Assembly (NCBI RefSeq): GCF_027946175.1
Contig: NZ_AP026671.1
Location: forward strand, 1 to 64,000
Source: Nitratiruptor tergarcus DSM 16512
GTDB taxonomy: Bacteria > Campylobacterota > Campylobacteria > Campylobacterales > Nitratiruptoraceae
Direction of reading: 5' to 3'
Length of the DNA stretch: 64,000 nucleotides
The translations under genes were made by a program, and so were the position numbers. Shown piece after piece: positions 34,605 through 44,148 of the stretch. The notes beneath the pieces were generated by a model. The model ran no database searches, was not told where the DNA came from, and was given only the letters and a program-made list of their open reading frames with translations. Position 1 is the stretch's first letter. The number at the start of each line of letters is the position of its first letter.

Positions 34605-35866
34605 TGGTAAAAGTTGGCATTATTGGGGTAGGGACAGTTGGAACGAGCGTTGTTAAAATTTTAGAAAAAAATCGCGATATTATTACCGCACGTGCTGGCA
34701 AAGAGATTAGAGTTGTCAAAGGGGTTGTACGAGACCTCTCTAAAAAAAGAGATCTGACTATTCCACTTACAACTGATCCCTATGAAGTGACAGACGATCC
34801 TTCAATCGATATAGTTGTAGAGCTTATGGGTGGGGTAGAGGAGGCTTATAAAATAGTAAGACGTGCCTTGGAAAATAAAAAGGCTGTGGTCACTGCAAAC
34901 AAAGCACTTTTAGCATATCATCGCTATGACCTTAAAGAGTTAGCACAAGATATCCCTTTTGAGTTTGAGGCAAGTGTTGCAGGCGGTATTCCTATTATCA
35001 AAGCTTTGCGTGAAGGGCTCAGCGCCAACCATATCGAAGCGATTAGCGGTATTATGAATGGAACATGTAACTATATTTTGACAAAGATGGCACAAGAGAG
35101 AGTCGCATTTGATGAAGTATTAGCAGAAGCACAAGAGCTAGGCTATGCTGAAGCAGATCCTACATTTGATATTGAAGGGTATGATGCAGCCCATAAGCTA
35201 TTGATTTTAGCAAGTATCGCTTATGGAATAGATGCTAAGCCAGAAGATATATTGATTGAAGGAATTACAAATATAGATAAGCTCGATTTTGAATTTGCGC
35301 AAGAGTTTGGCTATGCAATTAAGCTGCTTACAATCGCAAAAAAACGTGGTAATGAGGTAGAACTGCGTGTCCATCCTACGCTTGTTCCAAAGGATCGTAT
35401 GATTGCAAAAGTTGATGGGGTAATGAATGGTGTAAGTGTCATTGGGGATGTGGTAGGTGAGACGATGTATTATGGTCCCGGTGCTGGAGGAGATGCTACT
35501 GCAAGTGCAGTGATTTCCAATATTATCGATATAGCTCGCGGGGGCAAATGTTCACCAATGCTAGGTTTCAAGCGCCCACTTGAATCTGGTATGCGCTTAG
35601 CAGCTAAAGATGCAATAGAGACAAAATATTATCTTCGCTTTGTTGTGGAGGATAGACCTGGAATTTTGGCAAAAATAGCTTCTATTTTTGGTGAATATGC
35701 AATTTCAATAGAGTCTATGTTGCAAAAGCCATCTTGTGAAGGTTTGGCAAATCTGTTGCTCTCAACGCACCAAACCACTGAAAATGCAATTCAAAAAGCA
35801 CTTGAGGATCTCAAACAGCAAGAGTTTTTGAAACAAGAACCGGCTATGATAAGGATGGAAGAGTAG
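34604..35866 (+). CDS. hom: Homoserine dehydrogenase
   Basis: 420 residues. NAD(P)-binding 'VGIIGVGTVGTSVVKIL'; 'VVTANKALLAYHRYDL' and 'EASVAGGIPIIKALREGL' (catalytic Lys region); 'GIMNGTCNYILTKM'; C-terminal ACT domain 'VEDRPGILAKIASIFGEYAI' for feedback by threonine. Third step of the aspartate pathway to threonine and methionine. One-base overlap with the aminotransferase gene. Confidence 0.96.
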   Translation: MVKVGIIGVGTVGTSVVKILEKNRDIITARAGKEIRVVKGVVRDLSKKRDLTIPLTTDPYEVTDDPSIDIVVELMGGVEEAYKIVRRALENKKAVVTANKALLAYHRYDLKELAQDIPFEFEASVAGGIPIIKALREGLSANHIEAISGIMNGTCNYILTKMAQERVAFDEVLAEAQELGYAEADPTFDIEGYDAAHKLLILASIAYGIDAKPEDILIEGITNIDKLDFEFAQEFGYAIKLLTIAKKRGNEVELRVHPTLVPKDRMIAKVDGVMNGVSVIGDVVGETMYYGPGAGGDATASAVISNIIDIARGGKCSPMLGFKRPLESGMRLAAKDAIETKYYLRFVVEDRPGILAKIASIFGEYAISIESMLQKPSCEGLANLLLSTHQTTENAIQKALEDLKQQEFLKQEPAMIRMEE

Positions 35867-35899
35867 CTTAAGAGCTTATTTTACTCTTACTCTTGAGCT
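35865..35899 (+). terminator. Hairpin after hom
   Basis: AGCTTAAGAG (35865-35874) pairs with CTCTTGAGCT (35890-35899) with one G-U pair and a 15-base loop. The stem includes the hom stop. No U-run follows, so it is a weak terminator or an mRNA-end stabiliser. Confidence 0.4.
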
Positions 35900-35949
35900 T
35901 CCCTTAACCCCCTACTGTGTAATATAGTAAAAAATATGGTGGAGAGCCG

Positions 35950-37992
35950 ATGGTAATCGAGAGTGTCTGTACATACTGTGGGGTGGGCTGTGATGTTGCA
36001 GCTGAAGTGGAAGAGGGCAAAATCAAACGTTTTTTTGCAAAAGAAGAGGGAGTTGTCAGTCAAGGAAAACTCTGTATCAAAGGAAAATATGGATGGGAGT
36101 ATCTCTACCATCCTAAGAGACTGCGAGGAGTTCTTGTTAAAAAGAGTTTTGTAGCAAAAAACCAAGATCTTTTTACTAATGTAGCGCTCTCTTCTTTTGA
36201 TGAGGAGTGGTATCGCCTCTCTTATGTTGATGCCTATCACATAACAGCCAAAAAACTACAAAATATTATTCAAAAGCACTCTCCAGATAGTTTTGCAGCC
36301 ATTGGTGGAGCGAGAACGAGCTGTGAGAGTGGATATCTACTGCAAAAATTTACGCGTGAGCTTATTGGATCTCCGCATGTGGATAATTGTGCGAGGGTGT
36401 GCCACTCTCCAAGCCTCAAAGGTATGCGAGCAACTATTGGAGAGGGAGCAGCAACAAACCCTTTTGATGATATCTACCATACCGAAAATCTCCTTGTCAT
36501 TGGCTCAAATACTACTGAAGCACATCCAATAGTAGCTAATCGCATTAAGGATGTCATAAAAAGGGGAGTGTCACTTCATGTTATGGATGTAAGAGAGATT
36601 ACGCTGAGCCGTTTTGCTACGAATCATCTCTCTATCCCTTTTGAGACAAATCTTATGGTACTCAATATGATAGCGCGCACTATTATTGAAAATGAATGGG
36701 AAAATAGAGAGTTTATTCAAAAGCGCTGCAAAAGATTTGAAGAGTATAAAAAAGCTTTATTCACAGATCCTTATAGTGATAGAGAGATTTTTGCACATAT
36801 TCGAGGATATGAGGATCTGCCTGAAAAAATAGAAAAAGTTGCTTACGACTTAGCACACAAAAGGAGTCTTATTCTTTGGGGGTTGGGAGTAACAGAGCAT
36901 ATTGATGGCAGTTATGCAGTAATGGCAATTACACACTTAGCTATGCTCACTGGCAATATAGGCAAAACTGGAGCAGGACTTATGCCTTTGCGAGGACAAA
37001 ATAATGTGCAAGGAACCTGTGATATGGGGATGTTGCCTTATTATCTGCCAGACTATAAAAAGCCTGAGGTTGAAGGCTTAATGACCCCTGATATCATTGA
37101 TGGGATTGAAAAGGGGAGGATTCATGCAATTTTTAATATGGGAGAGGATATTGCGCACATTCACCCTAATCAAAATAAAATCAAAAGGGCACTAAAAAAA
37201 CTGGACTTTCTTGTTGTTAACGAGATCTTTTCTAATGAAATTGTTAAATATGCTGATATAGTCTTTGGCGTAAAAAGTGCCTATGAAAAGACAGGAGTCT
37301 ATGTGAATGCTGAGCGCAGACTCCATCTCTCACACCCTATTATAGATACAGATCTCCCTGACGATTGGGAAGTATTAACACAAATTGCAAAGTATTTTGA
37401 TAAAGATTTTACTTATAACTCCAGCGAAGAGATATGGAACGAAGTAAGAGTTGTAGCTAAAGATCGTTTTAGTGGGGCAAGTTATGAAAAGCTTGCTGCT
37501 AAGAGACTCCGAGGACTCCAGTGGCCAGTCTTTGAAGAGGATACACCAATTTTACATAAAGAAAAATTCCGCACAAAAGATGGTTATGGCTATTTTCGCT
37601 TCCAAGCTTATGAGTTGCGAGGTATGATGAAAGAGCTTTTACAAAAAAGAGATCCCCATTTTTATCTTACAACTGGGCGCATTATCGCGCACTACAATAA
37701 TGCTGCACAGACAAAAGCGTGTGAATCATTATCCAAACGCCACAGGGAAGATATTCTATTAGTGAGTGAGAAGGATCGAGAGTTTTTTGAAGGAAAAGAA
37801 AGGGTAGTGCTTGAGAGCAAGTATGGACGCAGCCATCCCCTTAAAATCAAATTTACTAAAGCTTTAAAGAGAGGAACGCTCTATACCACTTTTCACCATG
37901 TAGCAAGTCATATCAACTACCTTTTTGGTGATGAATCTGATAGCTTTGTAAAAACTGCCCGCTTTAAGAGTGTAAAAGTTAAAGTGATTTAA
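35950..37992 (+). CDS. Molybdopterin oxidoreductase, formate-dehydrogenase-like
   Basis: 680 residues. N-terminal [4Fe-4S] ligands Cys7, Cys10, Cys14 and Cys42. The FDH active-site stretch 'NCARVCHSPSLKGMRATIGE' has Cys151 at the Mo-ligand (Sec/Cys) site followed by His. Also 'GAATNPFDDI', 'MLTGNIGKTGAGLMPLRGQNN' and 'NMGEDIAHIHPNQ', all FDH/NarB-like. No twin-arginine signal, so cytoplasmic. No partner iron-sulfur, NADH-binding or membrane subunits nearby, so its electron partner is unknown. The only gene here interrupting the hom-yraN order I recall from C. jejuni. Confidence 0.82.
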   Translation: MVIESVCTYCGVGCDVAAEVEEGKIKRFFAKEEGVVSQGKLCIKGKYGWEYLYHPKRLRGVLVKKSFVAKNQDLFTNVALSSFDEEWYRLSYVDAYHITAKKLQNIIQKHSPDSFAAIGGARTSCESGYLLQKFTRELIGSPHVDNCARVCHSPSLKGMRATIGEGAATNPFDDIYHTENLLVIGSNTTEAHPIVANRIKDVIKRGVSLHVMDVREITLSRFATNHLSIPFETNLMVLNMIARTIIENEWENREFIQKRCKRFEEYKKALFTDPYSDREIFAHIRGYEDLPEKIEKVAYDLAHKRSLILWGLGVTEHIDGSYAVMAITHLAMLTGNIGKTGAGLMPLRGQNNVQGTCDMGMLPYYLPDYKKPEVEGLMTPDIIDGIEKGRIHAIFNMGEDIAHIHPNQNKIKRALKKLDFLVVNEIFSNEIVKYADIVFGVKSAYEKTGVYVNAERRLHLSHPIIDTDLPDDWEVLTQIAKYFDKDFTYNSSEEIWNEVRVVAKDRFSGASYEKLAAKRLRGLQWPVFEEDTPILHKEKFRTKDGYGYFRFQAYELRGMMKELLQKRDPHFYLTTGRIIAHYNNAAQTKACESLSKRHREDILLVSEKDREFFEGKERVVLESKYGRSHPLKIKFTKALKRGTLYTTFHHVASHINYLFGDESDSFVKTARFKSVKVKVI

Positions 37993-38333
37993 TGGGGTTA
38001 GAGAGCTATAAGAGGGGAAGGGAAGGTGAAGAAAGGGCAGCTGCGTTTTTAATTGAAAAGGGTTTTACAATTTTAGAGCGCAATTTTCACTCGCGATTTG
38101 GAGAGATTGATATTATCGCTATGAAAGATGAAATTTTACATTTTATCGAGGTGAAATATTCACCCAAAAATGATGCAGAGTATTTTATTACACCTCAAAA
38201 GATTACTAAATTTGTGAAAACTATTGATTACTATCTTTTACGAAAGAGGTGGCAGGGGATGTATCAGATGGATGCAATCATAATAAAAGGAGAAAAAATC
38301 TCCTATTTAGAAAATATTTCAATTTGGGGTTAA
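37992..38333 (+). CDS. yraN: UPF0102 nuclease-like protein YraN
   Basis: 113 residues, one-base overlap with the FDH-like gene. Starts GLESYKRGREGEERAAAFLI; 'ERNFHSRFGEIDIIAMKDE' and 'FIEVKYSPKN' form a PD-(D/E)xK nuclease-like core (E-I-D ... E-V-K). Family function is not settled; some members have been linked to DNA processing. Confidence 0.9.
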   Translation: MGLESYKRGREGEERAAAFLIEKGFTILERNFHSRFGEIDIIAMKDEILHFIEVKYSPKNDAEYFITPQKITKFVKTIDYYLLRKRWQGMYQMDAIIIKGEKISYLENISIWG

Positions 38334-38344
38334 GAAAAAGTAAG

Positions 38345-38375
38345 TATAATTATAAACCATGATGAAAGTTATAAT
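38345..38375 (+). promoter_or_regulatory. Promoter region of trxA
   Basis: Two TATAAT boxes, at 38345-38350 and 38370-38375, precede the trxA ribosome site AAAAAGGAG. The second is only about 19 bases from the ATG, so its transcript would have a very short leader; the first is a more ordinary distance. Confidence 0.55.
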
Positions 38376-38393
38376 ATAAAAAAGGAGAATGAA

Positions 38394-38714
38394 ATGGGAA
38401 AATATGTTGAACTCAATGCATCAAATTTTGATGAAACTATCAAAAATGGCGTTGTAATGGTAGATTTTTGGGCACCTTGGTGTGGGCCTTGTAGAATGAT
38501 TGCACCAATTGTTGATGAGTTAGCAGAAGAGTATGAAGGAAAAGCAACGATTGCAAAAGTAAATACTGATGAAGAGCAAGATATTGCTATTAAGTATGGT
38601 ATTCGCTCTATTCCAACTATTCTCTTTTTCAAAGATGGAGAGCTTGTTGATCAAATGGTAGGAGCTGCAAGCAAGGATGTTTTTAAACAAAAACTCGACG
38701 CGCTTCTTGGATAA
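38394..38714 (+). CDS. trxA: Thioredoxin
   Basis: 106 residues. Redox site '[11 protein letters not shown]', then cis-Pro region '[15 protein letters not shown]'. Cytoplasmic disulfide reductase, reduced by TrxB encoded just downstream. Own promoter and following hairpin suggest separate high expression. Confidence 0.98.
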   Translation: MGKYVELNASNFDETIKNGVVMVDFWAPWCGPCRMIAPIVDELAEEYEGKATIAKVNTDEEQDIAIKYGIRSIPTILFFKDGELVDQMVGAASKDVFKQKLDALLG

Positions 38715-38736
38715 TTTTGGGGCATTCGCCCCAAAA
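38715..38736 (+). terminator. Hairpin between trxA and trxB
   Basis: Perfect nine-base stem TTTTGGGGC (38715-38723) / GCCCCAAAA (38728-38736), loop ATTC, directly after the trxA stop. No U-run after it; probably a partial terminator or 3' stabiliser of trxA mRNA. Confidence 0.5.
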
Positions 38737-38794
38737 GAGTTACGATTGCAGAAGCTCTTCTTCAATCCTAACTCTTCATTTGTAAGGAAAATCA

Positions 38795-39745
38795 ATGCTT
38801 GACTTGGCGATTGTCGGTGGTGGGCCTGCAGGTCTTACAGCAGGGCTCTATGCAACAAGAGGTGGTTTAAAAGATGTTGTGATGTATGAAAAAGGTCTGC
38901 CAGGAGGCCAGATTACTCAATCAAGCGAAGTGGAAAACTATCCTGGTGTGTGTGAAGTAGTAACAGGAATGGAGCTCATGGAGTGTTGGCCTAAACAAGC
39001 TATGCGTTTTGGTTTGCAACACCAGATGCAAGAGGTCAAGCGAATTGAGCGCAATTGTGATGGGACATTTACTATTAAACTCGCTGATGGAAGTGAGCAA
39101 AAAGCAAAAGCTGTCATAGTCTGTACAGGAAGTGTGCCAAAGAGAGCCGGTTTTGAGGGTGAAGATCAGTTTTTTGGAAAAGGTGTGAGTACCTGTGCCA
39201 CTTGTGATGGATTTTTTTATAAAGATAAAGAGGTTGCTGTACTTGGAGGTGGTGATACAGCTTTAGAAGAGGCGCTTTACTTAGCAAATATTGTTAGCAA
39301 GGTCTATCTCATTCATAGACGTGACAAGTTCCGTGCTGCGCCTGCAACAGTAGAGCGCGTGATGAAAAATCCAAAAATTGAACTTCTTCTCAATGCAAGC
39401 GTCAAAAGAGTGTATGGTGATGAGCGAGGAATGGAAGGGATTATTATAGAGCAAGAGGGCAAAGAGAGAGATCTTAAAGTTCCAGGCATCTTTGTATTTG
39501 TTGGAATGAATGTAAATAATGATGTGCTAAAACAAGAAGATGGTAGCTTCTTGTGTAGTGTCAATCACTGGGGTGAAGTTATTGTAGATCTTCGTATGCG
39601 TACAGATATACCTGGCCTTTTTGCTGCTGGAGATATACGTGCAGATGCTTCGAAGCAGGTTGTTTGTGCTGCAGGTGATGGAGCCACAGCAGCTTTGAGT
39701 GCTATTAGCTATATAGAAAATATAGGAGAGTTACGACCATGCTAA
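38795..39745 (+). CDS. trxB: Thioredoxin reductase
   Basis: 316 residues. FAD site '[16 protein letters not shown]'; redox '[20 protein letters not shown]' (Cys-Ala-Thr-Cys); NADPH site '[15 protein letters not shown]' and 'IHRRDKFRA'; '[17 protein letters not shown]'. Ribosome site TAAGGAAAA. Its end overlaps dapB by seven bases. Confidence 0.97.
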   Translation: MLDLAIVGGGPAGLTAGLYATRGGLKDVVMYEKGLPGGQITQSSEVENYPGVCEVVTGMELMECWPKQAMRFGLQHQMQEVKRIERNCDGTFTIKLADGSEQKAKAVIVCTGSVPKRAGFEGEDQFFGKGVSTCATCDGFFYKDKEVAVLGGGDTALEEALYLANIVSKVYLIHRRDKFRAAPATVERVMKNPKIELLLNASVKRVYGDERGMEGIIIEQEGKERDLKVPGIFVFVGMNVNNDVLKQEDGSFLCSVNHWGEVIVDLRMRTDIPGLFAAGDIRADASKQVVCAAGDGATAALSAISYIENIGELRPC

Positions 39746-40503
39746 ATATAGGTATTTATGGAGGAAGTGGAAGAGTAGGAAGCTTACTTATCAAAAATTT
39801 GCAAAATGATGAAGTTGCAAAAGTGAGCTGTGTACATGTTATAGAAGGTATTGAGATTGAAGTACCTGGCGCAGTTGTGACAAATGATATCGATACGCTA
39901 ATACAAAATAGTGACGTTATTATCGATTTTACATTGCCTGAAGGTACGCAGGCACTTTTGGAAAAACTTCTTATTACTCCAAAGCCGCTTGTAAGCGGCA
40001 CGACAGGTCTTAACGATCATCAGATCAATCTCTTACGCGAAGTTGCACAAAAAGCTCCAGTTCTCTATGCGACAAATATGAGTTTAGGAATAGCAATACT
40101 GAAGCGTCTCGTAGCCCTTGCAAGTGAGAAGCTAAGAGATTTTGATATAGAGATAGTGGAGATGCATCACCGCTATAAAAAAGATGCTCCAAGTGGTACT
40201 GCGCTAACTCTAGCTGAATTTGCTGCAAAAGCAAGAGGGCTTGATCTTGATGAAGTTCGTGTAAGTGGAAGAGATGGCAATATAGGAGAACGTAAAAAAG
40301 ATGAGATAGGAGTTTTTGCTCTGCGTGGTGGCGATATAGTGGGACGCCATACAGTAGGCTTTTACAATGATGGAGAGTATTTAGAGCTTAACCATACTGC
40401 TACAAGTCGTGACACTTTTGCTAAGGGTGCAATTAAGGCTGCAAAATGGGTGGTTTCTCAGGAGCCAGGACTCTATACGATAGATGATTGTTTAGGATTG
40501 TAA
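39739..40503 (+). CDS. dapB: 4-hydroxy-tetrahydrodipicolinate reductase
   Basis: 254 residues. N-terminal '[18 protein letters not shown]'; '[15 protein letters not shown]'; catalytic '[20 protein letters not shown]' with His-His and Lys; '[18 protein letters not shown]'. Reduces the dihydrodipicolinate precursor for lysine and diaminopimelate. One base before purF. Confidence 0.96.
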   Translation: MLNIGIYGGSGRVGSLLIKNLQNDEVAKVSCVHVIEGIEIEVPGAVVTNDIDTLIQNSDVIIDFTLPEGTQALLEKLLITPKPLVSGTTGLNDHQINLLREVAQKAPVLYATNMSLGIAILKRLVALASEKLRDFDIEIVEMHHRYKKDAPSGTALTLAEFAAKARGLDLDEVRVSGRDGNIGERKKDEIGVFALRGGDIVGRHTVGFYNDGEYLELNHTATSRDTFAKGAIKAAKWVVSQEPGLYTIDDCLGL

Positions 40504-40504
40504 A

Positions 40505-41845
40505 ATGTGTTCAGTAATAGGGCTCTTTAATGTTCCAGAAGCTGCGAAATATGCCTATTTTGGTCTCTTTTCTCTCCAGCATAGAGGACAAGAAGCTGCT
40601 GGTATTGCAAGTAGTGATGGAGAAAAGATCTATATCACCAAAGGTAGAGGACTTGTAACACAAGTTTTTGATGAGACAAAACTCACAAAACTCATTGGTT
40701 CAAGTGCTGTAGGACATACAAGATACTCAACTGCTGGTGAAGACTCAGTCCTTGATGCCCAACCGATATTTGCTCGCTATGATTTGGGGCAGATTGCTGT
40801 AGTGCACAATGGTAATCTCACAAATGCGAAGCAAGTACGAAGAGAGCTTATCAAAGAGGGTGCGATTTTTCAAACATTTATGGATACAGAAAATCTTATA
40901 CACCTCATCGCAAGAAGTCATAAAGAGCATCTTTATGATCGTATTATAGAAGCGCTACAGCAAATTGAAGGGGCATATTCACTGATACTTTTGAGCCGTA
41001 AAAAGATGTTTGCTGTACGTGATCCTTACGGTTTTCGCCCTCTTTCTATGGCAAAGTTAGGAGATGGTTGGGTTGTGGCGAGTGAGACGTGTGCTTTTGA
41101 TCTCATAGGAGCAGAGTACGTAAGAGATATACGTCCTGGGGAGCTTGTGGTTTTTGAAGAGGGCAAAGAGCCAAGAAGCATTCAAGTCTTTGAGCCAACT
41201 CCTCATAAATGTATTTTTGAGTATATCTACTTTGCTAGACCAGATAGCAATATTTTTGGTAAAAATGTGTATAAACTGCGCAAAGCAATGGGAAGAGAGC
41301 TTGCAAAAGAGTATCCAGTAGAAGCTGATATGGTGGTACCGGTACCAGATAGTGGTGTAGCATCAGCAATTGGATATTCTGAAGAGAGTGGCATCCCTTT
41401 TGAGCTTGGAATCATTCGTAATCACTATGTAGGACGTACATTCATCGAGCCTACCCAAGCTATTCGGGATCTCAAAGTCAAAATGAAACTTAATCCTATA
41501 AAAAATGTAATAAAAGGCAAACGTCTCGTTGTTATTGATGATAGCATTGTACGGGGGACTACTAGTAAGAAGATAGTAAATATTTTAAAAGATTTTGGTG
41601 CAAAAGAGGTGCATATGCGTATTTCTGCTCCTCCTACAACTGGACCATGCTATTATGGGGTCGATACACCTACAAAAGAGGAGTTAATAAGTTCACGCTA
41701 CTCAGTTGAGGAGACAAGAAAATATATAGGAGCAGATACTTTAGCCTATCTTTCAATTGATGGGCTACTTCGCAGTGTAGGAAACGATTTAAGCTACTGT
41801 ATGGCATGTTTTGATGGCAACTATCCAGTGCCATTAAAAGAGTAG
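40505..41845 (+). CDS. purF: Amidophosphoribosyltransferase
   Basis: 446 residues. After Met removal Cys2 is the glutaminase nucleophile (MCSVIGLFN); no propeptide. 'LQHRGQEAAGIASSDG', 'GHTRYSTAGEDS', 'HNGNLTNAKQVRREL'; PRPP-binding 'RLVVIDDSIVRGTTSKKIV'. First step of purine synthesis. Confidence 0.97.
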   Translation: MCSVIGLFNVPEAAKYAYFGLFSLQHRGQEAAGIASSDGEKIYITKGRGLVTQVFDETKLTKLIGSSAVGHTRYSTAGEDSVLDAQPIFARYDLGQIAVVHNGNLTNAKQVRRELIKEGAIFQTFMDTENLIHLIARSHKEHLYDRIIEALQQIEGAYSLILLSRKKMFAVRDPYGFRPLSMAKLGDGWVVASETCAFDLIGAEYVRDIRPGELVVFEEGKEPRSIQVFEPTPHKCIFEYIYFARPDSNIFGKNVYKLRKAMGRELAKEYPVEADMVVPVPDSGVASAIGYSEESGIPFELGIIRNHYVGRTFIEPTQAIRDLKVKMKLNPIKNVIKGKRLVVIDDSIVRGTTSKKIVNILKDFGAKEVHMRISAPPTTGPCYYGVDTPTKEELISSRYSVEETRKYIGADTLAYLSIDGLLRSVGNDLSYCMACFDGNYPVPLKE

Positions 41846-41853
41846 GGAAGCGA

Positions 41854-42801
41854 TTGAGAGAGATAATTACATTTGGAAAATACTATAAAAAACGTATCAA
41901 AAAGAGAGTAAAAAAAATCCCCCTAGGACTTTCTGGGTTTACCTGTCCAAATATTGATGGACGGGTTGCCAAAGGGGGATGTACTTTTTGTGAAAATGAA
42001 TCCTTTGCTCCAAATCTTGGGAAAAGTAAGAAATTCTTTTTAAATCCCGATACAAAAGAAAATCCCCTCTTACAAAAGCAGATCCAAGAGATAGAGTTCC
42101 AATATAGTGCAACGGCAGGCTACTACCGCCAAAAAGGGTATGAGAAATTCTTAGCCTATTTTCAAGCTTTTACCAATACCTATGCTCCATTGGACACCCT
42201 GCAAAAACTTTATGAGCATGCATTATCACAAGAAGATTGCATTGGACTCAGTATCGGTACACGTAGTGACAGTGTGAATGAAGAGGTGTTGGATTATCTT
42301 GCCAAGCTTTCATCTGCATATGAGATATGGATCGAGTATGGAATACAGAGTGTCTTTGATGAGACTTTAGAGAAGATAAATAGAGGGCATGATAGCAAAA
42401 GTGTAGAGCAGTGGATAAAGCGCTCTAAAGATAAGGGCTTGAAAGTGTGTGGCCATGTGATTTTTGGTTTGCCAGATGAGACACAAGAAATGATGTTAGA
42501 GACAGTACAAAAGGCAGTCGATTGGGGTATTGACTCTATTAAAATTCATCCACTCTATGTTGTCAAAAATACGGCATTAGCGATTGATTATATGAAAGGC
42601 AGATTTACACCAATTACTCAGGAGCTCTATATTGATACTTTGCTCAAAGCTTTCGATATTTTGCCAAAAGATATGGTTGTACAGCGAGTTACTGCTGGCA
42701 TAGGAGATAGCTCGTTGCTTGGTCCCTCTTGGTGTGCTGATAAGAATGCACAGTTGCGATCGATTCGCCAAGCTTTAATAAAGAAGGGCCTTCGTTACTA
42801 A
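41854..42801 (+). CDS. Radical SAM protein, TIGR01212/YhcC family
   Basis: 315 residues from TTG 41854. Iron-sulfur Cys in 'FTCPNIDGRVAKGGCTFCEN', the spaced Cys arrangement of YhcC proteins. 'IGLSIGTRSDSVNEEVLDYL' and 'HVIFGLPDETQEMMLETV' match Elp3-like radical SAM barrels. Substrate not established for the family. Confidence 0.9.
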   Translation: MREIITFGKYYKKRIKKRVKKIPLGLSGFTCPNIDGRVAKGGCTFCENESFAPNLGKSKKFFLNPDTKENPLLQKQIQEIEFQYSATAGYYRQKGYEKFLAYFQAFTNTYAPLDTLQKLYEHALSQEDCIGLSIGTRSDSVNEEVLDYLAKLSSAYEIWIEYGIQSVFDETLEKINRGHDSKSVEQWIKRSKDKGLKVCGHVIFGLPDETQEMMLETVQKAVDWGIDSIKIHPLYVVKNTALAIDYMKGRFTPITQELYIDTLLKAFDILPKDMVVQRVTAGIGDSSLLGPSWCADKNAQLRSIRQALIKKGLRY

Positions 42802-42802
42802 T

Positions 42803-43459
42803 TTAGCGAGCAATCATTCCTCTTTTGCAACCTCGTGCTGTATTCTTTGCTTTTTCAAGAAGTGCAGCAAGGGGAGTTTTAGGAGCAATTTTACCTTTGA
42901 GATTGATACGCATTTCGGTAAGATAGCCTTTTTTGCAGATAAATTTTACTCGTTTGCCTGCTCCTTTGAAAAATGCCTTGTCAAACTCTTTTCGAATCTT
43001 CCAAGTAGCTACTCTCTTACCTCTATTTTGTAAAAAAAACTGTTTTATTGGACTTTGATTGAGTTGTGAAACAAGACTTATTGCATCAAGAAAATAGATA
43101 TCTGGTTTTTTGCTATAGCAGCTGCCATGTTTGACCCATTCATGCTTATGGAGCCCCGATACATAACCAGGCATATACTCTATGAGAAGCTCTGCTAAAA
43201 CTGGCGAGATATCAACTTTAATCTCTTGCCAGTAGCCTTTTTTATCGAGGATTTTATTACGAGGCGAGACGTTACAGTAGTGTTTGCCTTTTGGCCAGAG
43301 GCCATGGAGTGTAAAATTAGTTTTCCAAAATGGTAGCATCTTTTTGCAAGCGCGGTAGTTTTGCGTTTTACACACACTTGGATACCAGTTGATTGCTAAA
43401 ATATACTCTCCTGCAAAGAGTGTAGCGCTTAAAAGGAGGGAGAGGAGAAACTTTTTCAT
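42803..43459 (-). CDS. Secreted RNase T2-family ribonuclease
   Basis: 218 residues. Signal peptide [17 protein letters not shown], cleavage near 17. Catalytic motifs CAS I '[10 protein letters not shown]' (His52) and CAS II '[12 protein letters not shown]' (His106, Glu107, Lys110, His111). Seven or so Cys could form disulfides in the periplasm. Degrades RNA non-specifically, probably for nutrient salvage. Overlaps hisIE by four bases, an unexpected operon partner. Confidence 0.9.
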   Translation of the reverse strand: MKKFLLSLLLSATLFAGEYILAINWYPSVCKTQNYRACKKMLPFWKTNFTLHGLWPKGKHYCNVSPRNKILDKKGYWQEIKVDISPVLAELLIEYMPGYVSGLHKHEWVKHGSCYSKKPDIYFLDAISLVSQLNQSPIKQFFLQNRGKRVATWKIRKEFDKAFFKGAGKRVKFICKKGYLTEMRINLKGKIAPKTPLAALLEKAKNTARGCKRGMIAR

Positions 43460-44127
43460 TTTCTACTCCTTTTTTCTTCTATTCCACTCATACCAAAACG
43501 TCTTTTGAGCTCTTTACGTACAAGTTCTGGAGATATATTGCTATATGCAAGGGCTACGAGAGCATGATAGACAAGATCCGCACACTCATAAATAATCTCA
43601 TCACGATTTTTATCTTTAACAGCAAAGCAAAATTCCCCTGCCTCTTCTACAACTTTTTTGAGAATACTATTTTCTCCCTTGCTAAAAAGTTTTGCAGTCC
43701 ACGATTTTTCAGGATCTGCCTCTTTTTTCTCTTGGATCACATGGTAGAGTGTATCAACGACATCCTCATACATCTCTTGAGGATTTTGGAGAGGCTCACT
43801 TATACTCTTACCTGTTTGCAAGTCTTTATAAAAGCAGCTTTTGCGCCCAGTATGGCATGCTGGTCCTGTTTGCTCTACTTGCAAAAGAAGTGTGTCACTG
43901 TCACAATCAAGCCTTATTGCTTCTACTTTTTGAACGTTACCGCTACTTTCACCCTTTTTCCAAAGCTTTTGACGGCTTCTGGAGTAGTAGTGAGCATACC
44001 CTGTTGCAAGTGTCTTTTCAAAAGCCTCTTTGTTCATGTAAGCAAGCATCAAAACTTCACCCGTTTGACTATCTTGTACAATTGCTGGGATGAGGGGATG
44101 TTTTTGCCAATCTATCTGAAACTGCAT
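43456..44127 (-). CDS. hisI: Bifunctional phosphoribosyl-AMP cyclohydrolase / phosphoribosyl-ATP pyrophosphatase
   Basis: 223 residues (HisIE). HisI half: '[22 protein letters not shown]', '[22 protein letters not shown]' with zinc Cys/Asp, 'SCFY'. HisE half from about 110: '[20 protein letters not shown]', '[15 protein letters not shown]', '[15 protein letters not shown]'. Steps two and three of histidine synthesis. Followed by RNase T2 with a four-base overlap. Confidence 0.96.
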   Translation of the reverse strand: MQFQIDWQKHPLIPAIVQDSQTGEVLMLAYMNKEAFEKTLATGYAHYYSRSRQKLWKKGESSGNVQKVEAIRLDCDSDTLLLQVEQTGPACHTGRKSCFYKDLQTGKSISEPLQNPQEMYEDVVDTLYHVIQEKKEADPEKSWTAKLFSKGENSILKKVVEEAGEFCFAVKDKNRDEIIYECADLVYHALVALAYSNISPELVRKELKRRFGMSGIEEKRSRK

Positions 44128-44148
44128 GGTCTCCCTTTACCAGAGGGC

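Noticed and set aside
35950-37992. Selenocysteine-containing formate dehydrogenase
   Set aside because: The active-site position is Cys151 (TGT/TGC type) and the frame has no in-frame TGA, so no Sec insertion is needed.
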